A stretch of DNA of 32,581 nucleotides, from assembly GCA_014762625.1 (NCBI GenBank), contig JABURQ010000078.1, positions 1 to 32,581 on the forward strand, read 5' to 3'. The notes under the pieces are model-generated. The model had not been told where the DNA came from. It saw only the letters and a program-made list of their open reading frames with translations, and did not search any database. Below, one piece after another: positions 16,849-25,335 of the stretch. Numbering within the stretch: the stretch's first letter is position 1; every line of letters begins with the position of its first letter. Source of the DNA: Planctomycetaceae bacterium. Its GTDB lineage: Bacteria > Planctomycetota > Planctomycetia > Planctomycetales > Planctomycetaceae. A program made the position numbers and the translations under genes.

Positions 16849-18822
16849 ATGCCGAATCAGCTCATCAAACTCTCCAAGGTCGTGATTCACAAATACAAGT
16901 GCATTGAAAGTGACCAAGAGTTTGATGTCGACGAGAATACCACTGTCCTTGTTGGAATGAATGAGTCCGGCAAAACATCGATCTTGGAGGTTCTAGCTAA
17001 AACAAACTACTTCGAAGATGATGATAATTTCAAACTCAATGCGACCCACGATTACCCTCGAAAAGAGAAGAAGAAGATGGACAAGAGCGATCAAAAAGCT
17101 CCTGCCATTACTTGCACATTCACTCTCACCGAAGAACTTTTGCAGTCTATTGAAGAGGATCTGGGGAAGGGAGTCTTTACCGAGACAATGCCCTCCAAAA
17201 CTTTATATTACAATGATAGGCCGATCTGGACGAATTATTCAGGAGTTGACCTCAAGAAATTTGTCACTCACAAACTGGATGAATTGGGATATTCAAAAAA
17301 CGGATTCGAAGAAAAGCTTCTGGCCGTGAAGTCGATAGAAGATTTGGAGAATTTAGCACAAGAATTGGGCACTGATGAGAGCCCGATATCTTTTGATAGC
17401 CTCAAGCGATATTACAAAAATAGTTGGGGCTGGAATGGCTCTCCACTAAATGAATATGTATTAAATGAATATGTATTCCGTACTCATATCTCCAAAAATC
17501 TACCGAAGTATCTCTATTACGATGAATACTACACACTACCCTCGCGAATTAGCATAGAGGATATGCAGTCCGAATCGCTTGAAGAATCAGAGCTGAAAAC
17601 CGCTAAAGCTCTGTTTGAACTCGCGGACATCAATACCGACGAACTTCTCAATGCATCGGAGTTTGAGGATTTCAAAGCCGAGCTTGAAGCAACACAAGCA
17701 AGTATCAGCGAAGAGTTATTTGAGTATTGGTCAGCCAATCAAAATCTTGATATTCAGTTCGATATAGATAAGGTTGAAAGTACACAAAGTGGTACAAATC
17801 CACAGGGACAAGCTGTCACCAATCGGATTGTAGAGCACATTTTGGATATTCGCGTACGCAATAACACAACAAGAGTCTCTCTTCCCTTGAAAAATCGCAG
17901 CAAGGGTTTCAACTGGTTTTTCTCATTTCTGGTGTGGTTCAAGAAAATCCAGGAAGATGCAGATTCGGCATACGTGATTCTACTTGATGAACCAGGACTG
18001 AATCTTCACGCATCAGCCCAGGCAGACTTGTTACGATTCATCGAAGATCTGTCAGAAGATTATCAGATCATTTATACAACCCATTCGCCTTTCATGGTTG
18101 ATTCAGAGCAACTGAATCGCGTGCGCACAGTCGTCGAGACAAAAAAGGGATCATCAATATCCACAACCATCCAAGAAAAAGATCCTCGCACTCTCTTTCC
18201 GCTTCAAGCAGCTCTTGGTTACGACATAGCGCAAAACCTATTCATTTCCAAAAACAACCTTTTGGTGGAGGGCGTTTCTGATCTGATTTACTTGCAAGGC
18301 GTTTCAGCTTTGTTGGAGGGAAAGGGGCGAACGTACTTGAATCCAGAAGTGACCATTGTGCCTGTAGGAGGACTAGAAAAAGTAGCTACGTTCGTTTCTT
18401 TACTCAGAGGAAGCAAGCTCAATTTCGGCTGCTTACTGGACTCTAGCATCGATCAATCGAGCCAGGATCGATTGAACAACATGGTTCAACACAAGATCAT
18501 CAAACAAAAACAGATCGTCTACTTCGATGAATTTGTGACTGGAACTGAAGCCGACATCGAAGATTTATTCGCAAAAAGCGAATATCTGGATCTGTTTAAC
18601 ACTGCTTTTGATGAGCATGCTGAGATTGCAGAGGCAGATCTTGACGCGGGAATCAATCGAGTTATCGCACAGATCAACACACACCTGGGAGTAACGAGGT
18701 TTAATCACTACAGGCCTGCTAATGAATTTGCAAAATCAGAGGCAGCTCAATCTGGGCTGAGCGATGCGACCCTTGATCGTTTTGAGGCGGTATTCGAACA
18801 CGTCAACAAATTCTTTAAGTAA
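16849..18822 (+). CDS. OLD-family ATPase / TOPRIM endonuclease
   Basis: 657 residues. N-terminal ABC-type ATPase: Walker A GMNESGKT at 36-43; Walker B with following Glu ILLDEP (D380-E381); switch His in YTTHSPF. The ATPase is split by a long helical insertion. C-terminal TOPRIM domain: E474 in LLVEGVSD, then a Gly-rich VPVGGLEK, then LLDSSID with D531. OLD (overcoming lysogenization defect) proteins are nucleases, many of them phage defence factors. The DxD of TOPRIM reads D-S-S here, so activity needs testing. No UvrD-like partner follows, so this is a stand-alone (class 1-like) OLD and not Gabija. AAGGGA lies a few bases before the ATG. Composition is visibly more AT-rich than its neighbours, suggesting horizontal gain. 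Confidence 0.88.
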   Translation: MPNQLIKLSKVVIHKYKCIESDQEFDVDENTTVLVGMNESGKTSILEVLAKTNYFEDDDNFKLNATHDYPRKEKKKMDKSDQKAPAITCTFTLTEELLQSIEEDLGKGVFTETMPSKTLYYNDRPIWTNYSGVDLKKFVTHKLDELGYSKNGFEEKLLAVKSIEDLENLAQELGTDESPISFDSLKRYYKNSWGWNGSPLNEYVLNEYVFRTHISKNLPKYLYYDEYYTLPSRISIEDMQSESLEESELKTAKALFELADINTDELLNASEFEDFKAELEATQASISEELFEYWSANQNLDIQFDIDKVESTQSGTNPQGQAVTNRIVEHILDIRVRNNTTRVSLPLKNRSKGFNWFFSFLVWFKKIQEDADSAYVILLDEPGLNLHASAQADLLRFIEDLSEDYQIIYTTHSPFMVDSEQLNRVRTVVETKKGSSISTTIQEKDPRTLFPLQAALGYDIAQNLFISKNNLLVEGVSDLIYLQGVSALLEGKGRTYLNPEVTIVPVGGLEKVATFVSLLRGSKLNFGCLLDSSIDQSSQDRLNNMVQHKIIKQKQIVYFDEFVTGTEADIEDLFAKSEYLDLFNTAFDEHAEIAEADLDAGINRVIAQINTHLGVTRFNHYRPANEFAKSEAAQSGLSDATLDRFEAVFEHVNKFFK

Positions 18823-18855
18823 CTCACTCTATAACACCCAAAACGGAGACTTAAA

Positions 18856-18896
18856 AGCACGAACAGGATTGCTCCCATTCGTGCTTCTGATGTTTT
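18856..18896 (+). terminator. possible terminator after the OLD-family gene
   Basis: Stem AGCACGAA/TTCGTGCT (18856-18863, 18878-18885) with a smaller GGA/TCC pairing inside. The T-run follows after six bases rather than at once, so termination is probable but not certain. Confidence 0.5.
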
Positions 18897-18910
18897 TGTG
18901 GCGGTATTTC

Positions 18911-18933
18911 TGGCCGGTGGAACCGGCCTTACA
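18911..18933 (+). repeat. GGA-triloop palindrome, copy B
   Basis: GGCCGGT-GGA-ACCGGCC followed by TTACA, between the convergent OLD and DUF59 genes. The stem sequence differs from the other copies but pairing, loop and right flank are kept. Confidence 0.6.
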
Positions 18934-18952
18934 TCCCAATCAGATTGGACAC

Positions 18953-19258
18953 CTAAAAAATCCCGAGTTGGTCGCGGGCGTCGTCTGTCATCCGTTCTGG
19001 AGACCATGGCGGAGTCATCACCAGCGTGATGGCGGCTTCGTCCACGTCGTCGAGTTGCTCCAGTGCCATCTTGGACTGATTGATGATCTGCGGTCCGGCG
19101 GGGCAGGCGGGGGAGGTGAGGGTCATCTCGACGAAGACTTTCTTGCCCTCTTCGTCGTAATTGACCGAATACACCAGACCGAGATCGACGATGTTGATCA
19201 TCAATTCCGGGTCGATCACCTGCTTCAATGATTCGAGATATTGATCGTCTTCGGCCAT
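18953..19258 (-). CDS. DUF59/MIP18 iron-sulfur assembly factor (SufT-like)
   Basis: 101 residues of the MIP18 fold: VIDPELMINIVDLGLVYSV, then EMTLTSPACPAGP with the conserved Cys52, then VDEAAITLVMTPPWSPERM. Proteins of this type (SufT, PaaD, Cia2) help deliver Fe-S clusters to target proteins. It is the last gene of the suf block on the minus strand, 246 bp after the Rieske gene, which agrees with the role. I do not use the symbol sufT because single-domain DUF59 proteins vary. Confidence 0.88.
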   Translation of the reverse strand: MAEDDQYLESLKQVIDPELMINIVDLGLVYSVNYDEEGKKVFVEMTLTSPACPAGPQIINQSKMALEQLDDVDEAAITLVMTPPWSPERMTDDARDQLGIF

Positions 19259-19504
19259 GATATGGGTTCCTGTTTGGAGATGTTTTTTTGAGACCTCCTC
19301 ACCCCGTCCCGGAAAACGAATTCCGATTGCTTGCGCCCTCGACCTCGATCCTCGCTAATCGCTCGGCGGTCTCGGTTACACTCCAAAGTAGGAGACGGTG
19401 GCATGCAGGTTGTCTCGATGATTCGCCAGCCGACGCTGATTGTGGCCTTCTCCTCCTCTAAAGGAGAAGGTGGCCGAAGGCCGGATGAGGAGGTGATAAA
19501 TTAT
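19259..19504. repeat. ~200 bp element with inverted ends between Rieske and DUF59 genes
   Basis: ACCTCCTCA at 19293-19301 and its inverse TGAGGAGGT at 19486-19494 bound a 202 bp segment; pairing extends to 12 positions with one mismatch. Near the right end are CCTTCTCCT/AGGAGAAGG (19446-19454, 19462-19470) and GGCC-GAA-GGCC (19472-19482). It looks like a non-coding MITE-like or intergenic repeat. No ORF with a plausible start is seen. Confidence 0.5.
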
Positions 19505-19819
19505 TTACTCTGGTACTTCAACGTAAATGCCATCGTCGCGGACGTCAACATTCATTGTCTGGACCGGTTCGGTGGCCGGCATGCAGAGGGCTTTGCCGTC
19601 CTTCAAGTCGAACTTGGCTCCGTGTCGCGGACAGACGATGGCACAATCTTCAATCGGTCCGTCCGTGAGCGGCTGACCGTCGTGGGTACAGACATCTTCA
19701 ATGGCGTAATAATCATCGCCGATGCAGACCAGTAATGCCGGCAGATCGTCGATGATAAAGGATTTGCGGTCTCCCGCTGTGAGTTCACCCGGTTCGGCAA
19801 CCTTCTCGAATTCGGCCAC
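19505..19819 (-). CDS. Rieske [2Fe-2S] ferredoxin
   Basis: 104 residues, a complete small Rieske ferredoxin of the non-heme oxygenase type. Cluster ligands are C44 and H46 in CTHDG and C63 and H66 in CPRHG. No membrane segment, so a soluble cytoplasmic electron carrier. It sits inside the suf block, downstream of sufD across a repeat-rich 165 bp gap. No oxygenase gene is nearby, so a role in Fe-S assembly or electron supply to it is inferred from context, as known for Rieske-like proteins in some other suf operons. Confidence 0.92.
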   Translation of the reverse strand: MAEFEKVAEPGELTAGDRKSFIIDDLPALLVCIGDDYYAIEDVCTHDGQPLTDGPIEDCAIVCPRHGAKFDLKDGKALCMPATEPVQTMNVDVRDDGIYVEVPE

Positions 19820-19840
19820 GTTGTTCCTTTGGTTTGTTGT

Positions 19841-19972
19841 ACGTCGCTCATGCCGACTCGGAGAGTCGGCCTACGTGAGGGCGGCTGTGATTTGTTGTGG
19901 GGCAGGGGCTCCCTGCCGTATTGTTCTAAGTCGCTCGTGCCGACATGGAGTGTCGGCCTGCGTGAGAGCGGA
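19841..19972. repeat. three-hairpin array between sufD and the Rieske gene
   Basis: Three palindromes in a row: GCCGACTC-GGA-GAGTCGGC (19852-19870), GGCAGGG-GCT-CCCTGCC (19901-19917) and GCCGACA/TGTCGGC around TGGAG (19939-19957). The first and third also share flanks (GTCGCTC before, CGTGAG after), so they are copies C and D of the GGA-triloop repeat. If sufD and the Rieske gene are co-transcribed, the transcript carries all three. Confidence 0.75.
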
Positions 19973-19984
19973 ATGTTCTTGGTA

Positions 19985-21310
19985 TCAGTCGCCGATGCCC
20001 AGTTTCTGGATGACGGCGTCGTTCAAGGTTTTGCGAACCGCTTCGACGGGGATGCGGTCGTAGACGGTCTGGAAGAATCCTTCGACGATCATGTGCATCG
20101 CTTCGTAACGGGAGAGCCCGCGGGACATGGCGTAAAAGACCTGTTCTTCATCGACTTGTCCAGCCGTGGCTCCGTGAGTACATTTCACATCGTCGGCTTC
20201 GATTTCGAGGCCGGGGATGGCGTCCGTTCGGGCGGTATCGGAGAGCATCAAGGCGTCACTGCGTTGGTAGCCGTCTGTCAGTTGAGCTTTCTTGTCGACT
20301 TTGATCATCCCCCGCCAGATCACGCGCGACTTGTCGCGGAGCACCTCTTTGTAGAGGAGGTCGCTGCGGGTTTGCATGTCGTTATGAGTCTGTTGGGTGT
20401 AGTAGGAGATTTTCTGTTTGTCGGTGGCGAAGGTGACGCCGTTGACCTCGCCGACCGAGCCGCGACCGTTCAGGACGACATCCTGATGAACGTGGGCGAG
20501 TTTCGCACCCAGCGCGGAGACGGTCCACTGGACGAAGCCGTTCGCCTCGACAAGGCCGGACTGATGGGCGAAGTGGTAGGTTTTCTGATTCCAGTTCTGC
20601 AACTGCACGTATCGCAGGTTGGCATCTTTGCCGACAATCAATTCGACGCAGCCGAGATGCAGACCGGGGGATTCTTCATCGCCGGAAAGTGTTTCTTCCA
20701 GTAACGTCGCGGAAGCGTTATCTTCAAGGATGACCAGCGTGTGGCTGAGGTCGGCGGTTCCCGCCTTGGTCAGTGCGATCAGGGAATGCAGGGGGGCATC
20801 GACTGAAACATTGGCGGGGACGTAGAGGACGGTTCCGCCGGTCCAGAAGGCGGCGTGCCAGGCGGAGAATCGATCCCGGTCCGGCGTGACCGCTTTGGTC
20901 ATTAAATAGGGTTCGAGAATCTCGCGATGCGTATGCACTAATGCGGAGAGATCGCCGAACACGACCCCTTGCTCGGCGAGCGAAGGATCGACCTGAGACA
21001 AGGTGCAGTGACCGTTTTCGTGAGTTACCTGGCCTTTGAACTCGGCTTCATTCTGTAATTGGGTTGCGAGTTTCGAACCGGTCGGCGTTTCGGAACTGAG
21101 AGCGAATTTCTGCGGTTGAAACGTCCGCAGATCGACCCGTTTCCATTCTTCCGGATCGAGCGGCTCGCAGAGTTTTTCGTTGTAAATGTCGAACGCTTTT
21201 TTTCGCAGGTCGATCACCCAGTCGGGATCGTCGCGTTGCGCCAGAAAGGCCTCGAAGGCTTCCTGATTGAATGTTTCCGGAGGTGCTACGGTGGTAGTGC
21301 TCATGAGCAT
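19985..21310 (-). CDS. sufD: Fe-S assembly scaffold protein SufD
   Basis: 441 residues; partner of SufB in the SufBC2D scaffold where Fe-S clusters are built. Seen: an N-terminal helical part (DDPDWVIDLRKKAFDIYN) and the beta-helix core with FWTGGTVLYVPANV, LVILEDNASATLLEE, CTHGATAGQVDEEQVFYAMSRGL and the C-terminal EAMHMIVEGFF. The His in CTHGAT matches the conserved SufD His. Two ATG codons (21310, 21304) are possible. Neither has a clear ribosome binding site, because a heptamer repeat occupies the region just upstream. Confidence 0.95.
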   Translation of the reverse strand: MLMSTTTVAPPETFNQEAFEAFLAQRDDPDWVIDLRKKAFDIYNEKLCEPLDPEEWKRVDLRTFQPQKFALSSETPTGSKLATQLQNEAEFKGQVTHENGHCTLSQVDPSLAEQGVVFGDLSALVHTHREILEPYLMTKAVTPDRDRFSAWHAAFWTGGTVLYVPANVSVDAPLHSLIALTKAGTADLSHTLVILEDNASATLLEETLSGDEESPGLHLGCVELIVGKDANLRYVQLQNWNQKTYHFAHQSGLVEANGFVQWTVSALGAKLAHVHQDVVLNGRGSVGEVNGVTFATDKQKISYYTQQTHNDMQTRSDLLYKEVLRDKSRVIWRGMIKVDKKAQLTDGYQRSDALMLSDTARTDAIPGLEIEADDVKCTHGATAGQVDEEQVFYAMSRGLSRYEAMHMIVEGFFQTVYDRIPVEAVRKTLNDAVIQKLGIGD

Positions 21311-21311
21311 T

Positions 21312-21428
21312 TAGTAATTAGTAACTAGAAATTAGTAATTAGAGACAGAAAGGAGTGGGAAGTGGTTTATCAAACATACACATCGAATTATTGACTAAAT
21401 CCTACCTCCTAATCACTGACTCCTTTCT
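21312..21428. repeat. heptamer tandem repeat and inverted repeat between sufB and sufD
   Basis: TAGTAAT, TAGTAAC, TAGAAAT, TAGTAAT in tandem (21312-21339), then AGAAAGGAGT (21347-21356) and its exact inverse ACTCCTTTCT (21419-21428), the latter touching the sufB stop codon. The array sits where the sufD ribosome binding site should be. Confidence 0.7.
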
Positions 21429-22840
21429 TACCCGACAGAACCTTCCATCTGTAATTCGATCAGGCGATTCATTTCGACCGCATATTCCATCGGCAACTCT
21501 TTGACCAGCGGTTCGATAAAACCGGTCACGATCATCGAGGAGGCTTCCGCTTCGCTGAGTCCGCGGCTCATCAGGTAGAAGAGCTGCTCCTCGGCGATTT
21601 TGGAGACCGAAGCTTCGTGCTCGATGACGACGTTTTCTTCATCGACTTCAATATAAGGATAGGTATCGCTGCGACTGATCGGGTCGAGAATCAACGCATC
21701 ACAAACTACATTCGATTTGCAGTCTTTGGCGTGTTTATCGACTTTCACCAGGCCGCGATAACTGGAACGACCGCCGTCTTTCGAGATCGATTTCGAGATG
21801 ATGCGGCTCGACGTATGCGGGGCACAGTGGACCATTTTCGCACCGGCGTCCTGATGCTGGCCTTTGGAGGCGAAAGCGATCGAAAGCGTTTCGCCACGGG
21901 CGCCCGGTTCCATCAGGTAAATGGCCGGATACTTCATCGTCAGTTGCGAACCGAGGTTTCCGTCGACCCATTCCATCAGCGAGTCGCCGTAAGCCATCGC
22001 TCGTTTGGTGACGAGGTTGTAGACGTTGCTGGACCAGTTCTGAATCGTCGTGTATCGACAGCGGGCGTTCTTCTTCACGACGATTTCGACGACCGCCGAG
22101 TGCAGTGATTCGCTGCTGTAGGTTGGAGCGGTGCAGCCCTCGACGTAATGGACTGAAGCTCCTTCATCAACGATGATCAGGGTTCGCTCGAACTGTCCCA
22201 TGTTTTCCGAATTGATACGGAAGTAGGCTTGGAGTGGGAAGTCGATCTGGACGCCTTTGGGGACGTAGATGAACGATCCTCCCGACCAGACCGCCGAGTT
22301 AAGCGCGGCGAACTTGTTGTCGTTGGAAGGAATGACCGTTCCGAAGTATTCGCGAAACAATTCGGGGTGTTCCCGCAGAGCGGAGTCGGTGTCGGTGAAA
22401 ATGACGCCCTGTTTTTCGAGGTCTTCCTGTAGCGAACCGTAGACGACTTCGGACTCGTATTGGGCTTTCACGCCGGCGAGATATTTCTTTTCGGCTTCGG
22501 GAATCCCCAATCGGTCATACGTTTTGCGGATGTCGTCGGGGACATCGTCCCAGCTTTTCTCCTGGTGATCCGAAGCCCGCATATAGTAATAGATGTCCTG
22601 GAAGTCGAGTTTTGTAAGATCGCCTCCCCAGTTCGGCATCGGTTTGTCTTCAAAGATTTTGAACGCTTCGACGCGGAAGTCGGTCATCCATTCCGGTTCG
22701 TTCTTCATTTGGGAAATCTGTCGGACGATTTCCTCGTTGAGCCCTTTTTGACTCTTGAAGACGTATTTGTCCGTAGGGTCGTGGAATCCGTACTGGTATT
22801 CGCCAACGCCTACATCCTGTTTGGGTGAATCAGTCGCCAT
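21428..22840 (-). CDS. sufB: Fe-S assembly scaffold protein SufB
   Basis: 470 residues, typical length. Motifs in order: [40 protein letters not shown], the Cys in [12 protein letters not shown] that corresponds to the essential C405 of E. coli SufB, and [29 protein letters not shown] lies a few bases before the ATG. It is preceded by sufC (58 bp) and followed by sufD. Confidence 0.97.
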   Translation of the reverse strand: MATDSPKQDVGVGEYQYGFHDPTDKYVFKSQKGLNEEIVRQISQMKNEPEWMTDFRVEAFKIFEDKPMPNWGGDLTKLDFQDIYYYMRASDHQEKSWDDVPDDIRKTYDRLGIPEAEKKYLAGVKAQYESEVVYGSLQEDLEKQGVIFTDTDSALREHPELFREYFGTVIPSNDNKFAALNSAVWSGGSFIYVPKGVQIDFPLQAYFRINSENMGQFERTLIIVDEGASVHYVEGCTAPTYSSESLHSAVVEIVVKKNARCRYTTIQNWSSNVYNLVTKRAMAYGDSLMEWVDGNLGSQLTMKYPAIYLMEPGARGETLSIAFASKGQHQDAGAKMVHCAPHTSSRIISKSISKDGGRSSYRGLVKVDKHAKDCKSNVVCDALILDPISRSDTYPYIEVDEENVVIEHEASVSKIAEEQLFYLMSRGLSEAEASSMIVTGFIEPLVKELPMEYAVEMNRLIELQMEGSVG

Positions 22841-22898
22841 AATCGGCTCCTTGGTATTTCTGAACGACCCGCAGGCCGTGGAATCTCAAACGGTCAAA

Positions 22899-23708
22899 TT
22901 ATTGTGCGAGTGCTTCGGTTTGTTCTTGTTCGGCGGCTGCCTCCGGGTGTCGCTCGCGGATCGCCGCGTAGCCTTCGGAGTGAATCTCTTCCGCCAGTGA
23001 AGCATCGCCGGTTTCCACAATACGTCCGCCCATCATGACATGGGTGTACTGCGGAGTGTTGTATTGCAGCAGTCGTTCGTGGTGTGTGATGATCATCACG
23101 CCCATCTCCGGGCCGGTCAGTTTGGTGAGACCTTCGGAGACAAAACGAACGGCGTCGCTATCGAGTCCAGAGTCGGTTTCGTCGAGGATGGCGAACTTCG
23201 GCTTAAGCATCGCCAATTGCAGGATTTCCATCCGTTTTTTCTCGCCGCCCGAGAAGCCTTCGTTCAAATAGCGGCGGGCGAATTCCATTTTCATGTCCAG
23301 CGATTCCATCTGCTGTTTGAGTTCCTTGCGGAATTCACGCATCGGCACGAGCCCTTCGCCTTCCTTACGGTCGGGGTTTCGAATGTTCGAGACCGCGTGC
23401 CGCAGAAAGTCGGCGACTTTCACGCCGGGAATTGTGACGGGATATTGAAACGCGAGGAACAGTCCCAAGCGGGCTCTTTCGCTCGGATCGAGGTCGTTAA
23501 GCTTCGCTCCGTCAATTTCGACCGATCCCTCAGTAATGGTGTACTTGGGATGTCCGGCCAATGCATAAGCGAGGGTGCTCTTTCCGGAGCCGTTCTCGCC
23601 CATTAAGGCGTGAATTTCTCCCGCTTTGACTTCGAGATTGACCCCTTTGAGAATGGGGGTCTCTTCCACGTTGACGTGCAGGTTTTCGATCTTCAGCAGA
23701 CTACTCAT
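22899..23708 (-). CDS. sufC: Fe-S assembly ATPase SufC
   Basis: 269 residues, ABC-type ATPase of the Suf scaffold. Walker A GENGSGKST at 37-45, signature FSGGEKKR, Walker B FAILDETDSGLD, and the switch His in IITHHERLL. After about residue 250 there is a Glu/Gln/Ala-rich tail not needed for the fold. GAGG lies before the ATG. The 228 bp between nuoB and sufC could hold a second promoter, but I see no convincing boxes; it contains GAGAGA-TAG-TCTCTC (23891-23905). Confidence 0.96.
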   Translation of the reverse strand: MSSLLKIENLHVNVEETPILKGVNLEVKAGEIHALMGENGSGKSTLAYALAGHPKYTITEGSVEIDGAKLNDLDPSERARLGLFLAFQYPVTIPGVKVADFLRHAVSNIRNPDRKEGEGLVPMREFRKELKQQMESLDMKMEFARRYLNEGFSGGEKKRMEILQLAMLKPKFAILDETDSGLDSDAVRFVSEGLTKLTGPEMGVMIITHHERLLQYNTPQYTHVMMGGRIVETGDASLAEEIHSEGYAAIRERHPEAAAEQEQTEALAQ

Positions 23709-23936
23709 AGCGGTCGATTCCTCAATCGGAATGTCAGTAAATGGTAATGATGTAATGATATTATTAACCGGAATCGCTCCGGACGGATCACGGAGAATCC
23801 ACGCCGCGATTTCGCTTCGCTGGCGCGAATGAAATCGATCCCGACGCCCGATTGGGGCGAGAGGCGGGTTTCATCAATGATTCACAATGAGAGAGATAGT
23901 CTCTCAAGCGTTGCTGGATGTCGCAGGACAAACGCC

Positions 23937-24527
23937 TCAGGCGGTTGCGGTGCTTTCGGCGACCTTGCCATACCCGGAGTGGTGGGGCAGGGCGAGTTCG
24001 TCGGTGATTTTTTCACCCTTTTGACCGAAGCTGGCGGTGCCGGACACTTTGCCCAGTTTGCGAGCTTTGATTTTGTCCTGGATTCGCATCAATCCTTCGA
24101 GCAGAGCTTCGGGACGCGGAGGGCAGCCGGGAACGTAAACGTCCACCGGCACGACCAGATCGACCCCTTTGACGACGTGATAACCGTGCTTAAAGTACGG
24201 GCCGCCACCCACCGTACAGGCTCCCATCGCGATGACGTATTTCGGGTCGGCCATCTGTTCGTACAGACGACGGACGCGACTGGCCATCTTGTAGGTGACT
24301 GTGCCGGCAACGATCATGAGATCGGCTTGCCGCGGCGTGGCCCGAAAAGCACCCGCACCGAACCGGTCGATGTCGTATCGAGACGCTCCGGTGGCCATCA
24401 TTTCGATGGCACAACAGGCGAGTCCGAAAGTCATCGGCCAGACGCTAGACTCTTGCGCCCAGTTCATGGCTTGTTCGAGGGTGGTCGTAATGACGTTTTC
24501 TTCAAAGCGTCCTTCGATCCAGGTCAT
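23937..24527 (-). CDS. nuoB: NADH-quinone oxidoreductase subunit B
   Basis: 196 residues; peripheral-arm subunit of complex I that binds the terminal cluster N2. All four ligands are present: C38-C39 in GLACCAIE, C104 in [10 protein letters not shown] and C135 in VPGCPPRPE. The frame is open 20 codons further up, but MTWIEGRF with AGGA upstream is the better start. It ends with a longer charged tail than usual. No other nuo gene is adjacent: it lies between the sufR-like regulator and sufC, which is unusual for nuoB. Confidence 0.93.
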   Translation of the reverse strand: MTWIEGRFEENVITTTLEQAMNWAQESSVWPMTFGLACCAIEMMATGASRYDIDRFGAGAFRATPRQADLMIVAGTVTYKMASRVRRLYEQMADPKYVIAMGACTVGGGPYFKHGYHVVKGVDLVVPVDVYVPGCPPRPEALLEGLMRIQDKIKARKLGKVSGTASFGQKGEKITDELALPHHSGYGKVAESTATA

Positions 24528-24642
24528 TGTCGTGCTTTCCTGCTCTAATGGGCCATTCCTTCGACATCTCGCCGGAGGATTGACCATTTCTGTGAATCTG
24601 TAGCAGCGTTTAATGTAACCGCTGCTCGGTCGGAATCAAAGG

Positions 24643-25272
24643 TTACGAGCCCTCTGAAACCGGGACAAATTCGCAGGAATGATGCCCATCCATACAACAC
24701 TGTGTGCGTTCGATTTTCATTCCTAGAACTTCCTCGAACACCGACTGCTCTAACTCACAAATTGAGGAGTCGAGTGTGGCGAGGTCGTGATAGGGACAAT
24801 TGTGTTCTCTTAAAACGGGTAAATCTCCCTCGCGATCGACTTCCACTTGAAATCCGCGATCGCTGAGAGAATTCTGAAGTTCCCGGAAACGGTCCAAAGT
24901 GGTCCGCCCCTGGAATTTACTGCTGTATTGTCTGATTAAGGATTCTTTGATTCGTTGAGTGACCCGCTCGCGAATCTCGGGCTCTTCGATACGCATCAGT
25001 TCTTTCCAGAGAATCAATGCCAGATCGCTGTAATTATCGCCCAAAGAACGCAGAGCGTCCGTCGTGACGCGATATTCGTGATAGGGGCGACCGCGTCCTT
25101 CTCGCACTGCATGACGTTCGACCAATCCCTGTCCTTCAAGACGTATCAATCGCTGTCGGACGGCCGTCGCGGTGACGCCAGTCATATCGCAAATTTGCTG
25201 AATAGTGGAGGCACCCATGCGGTGGAGCTCGTTCAGAAACTCGCGGTCTTGAGAATCGATTGTCTGCTGCAT
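24643..25272 (-). CDS. SufR-like Fe-S responsive transcriptional regulator
   Basis: 209 residues. N-terminal winged helix at about 8-75 (MGASTIQQICDMTGVTATAVRQRL as the helix-turn-helix, then a GRGRPYHEYRVT wing). The C-terminal half carries Cys159, Cys172, Cys192, Cys193 and Cys200; C159-x12-C172 is the start of the SufR cluster-binding pattern. SufR proteins bind a [4Fe-4S] cluster and repress suf genes when clusters are sufficient. Placement at the head of the suf block fits. The promoter is at 25336-25364 and overlaps an inverted repeat, suggesting autoregulation. The exact cluster ligands are inferred. Confidence 0.9.
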   Translation of the reverse strand: MQQTIDSQDREFLNELHRMGASTIQQICDMTGVTATAVRQRLIRLEGQGLVERHAVREGRGRPYHEYRVTTDALRSLGDNYSDLALILWKELMRIEEPEIRERVTQRIKESLIRQYSSKFQGRTTLDRFRELQNSLSDRGFQVEVDREGDLPVLREHNCPYHDLATLDSSICELEQSVFEEVLGMKIERTQCCMDGHHSCEFVPVSEGS

Positions 25273-25335
25273 GGTCTGTTTCTTCTGGCGGACGCTAGTC
25301 GTAGGTCGTTTATTAAGTCCTTATATCTTAGACAT

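Noticed and set aside
16849-18822. Gabija defence system.
   Set aside because: Gabija needs an OLD-like GajA with a UvrD-like GajB next to it. The following gene is a DUF59 protein on the other strand, and no helicase is in the window.
16603-19962. The GGA-triloop palindromes as dispersed CsrA binding sites, since CsrA binds GGA in hairpin loops and one copy reads ACATGGAGTGT.
   Set aside because: Three of the four copies lie on the strand opposite to the likely transcript (the suf block is on the minus strand, copy A is before a plus-strand gene), so the RNA would show UCC. The compensatory arm changes fit a REP-like element better.
19829-20704. 291-residue plus-strand open frame over sufD, and similar long frames over dxs (4025-4537, 4547-5092), gatB (10147-10827) and sufB (21617-22108).
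   Set aside because: They lie antisense to genes with clear protein families and show no family motifs; they are a by-product of codon bias.
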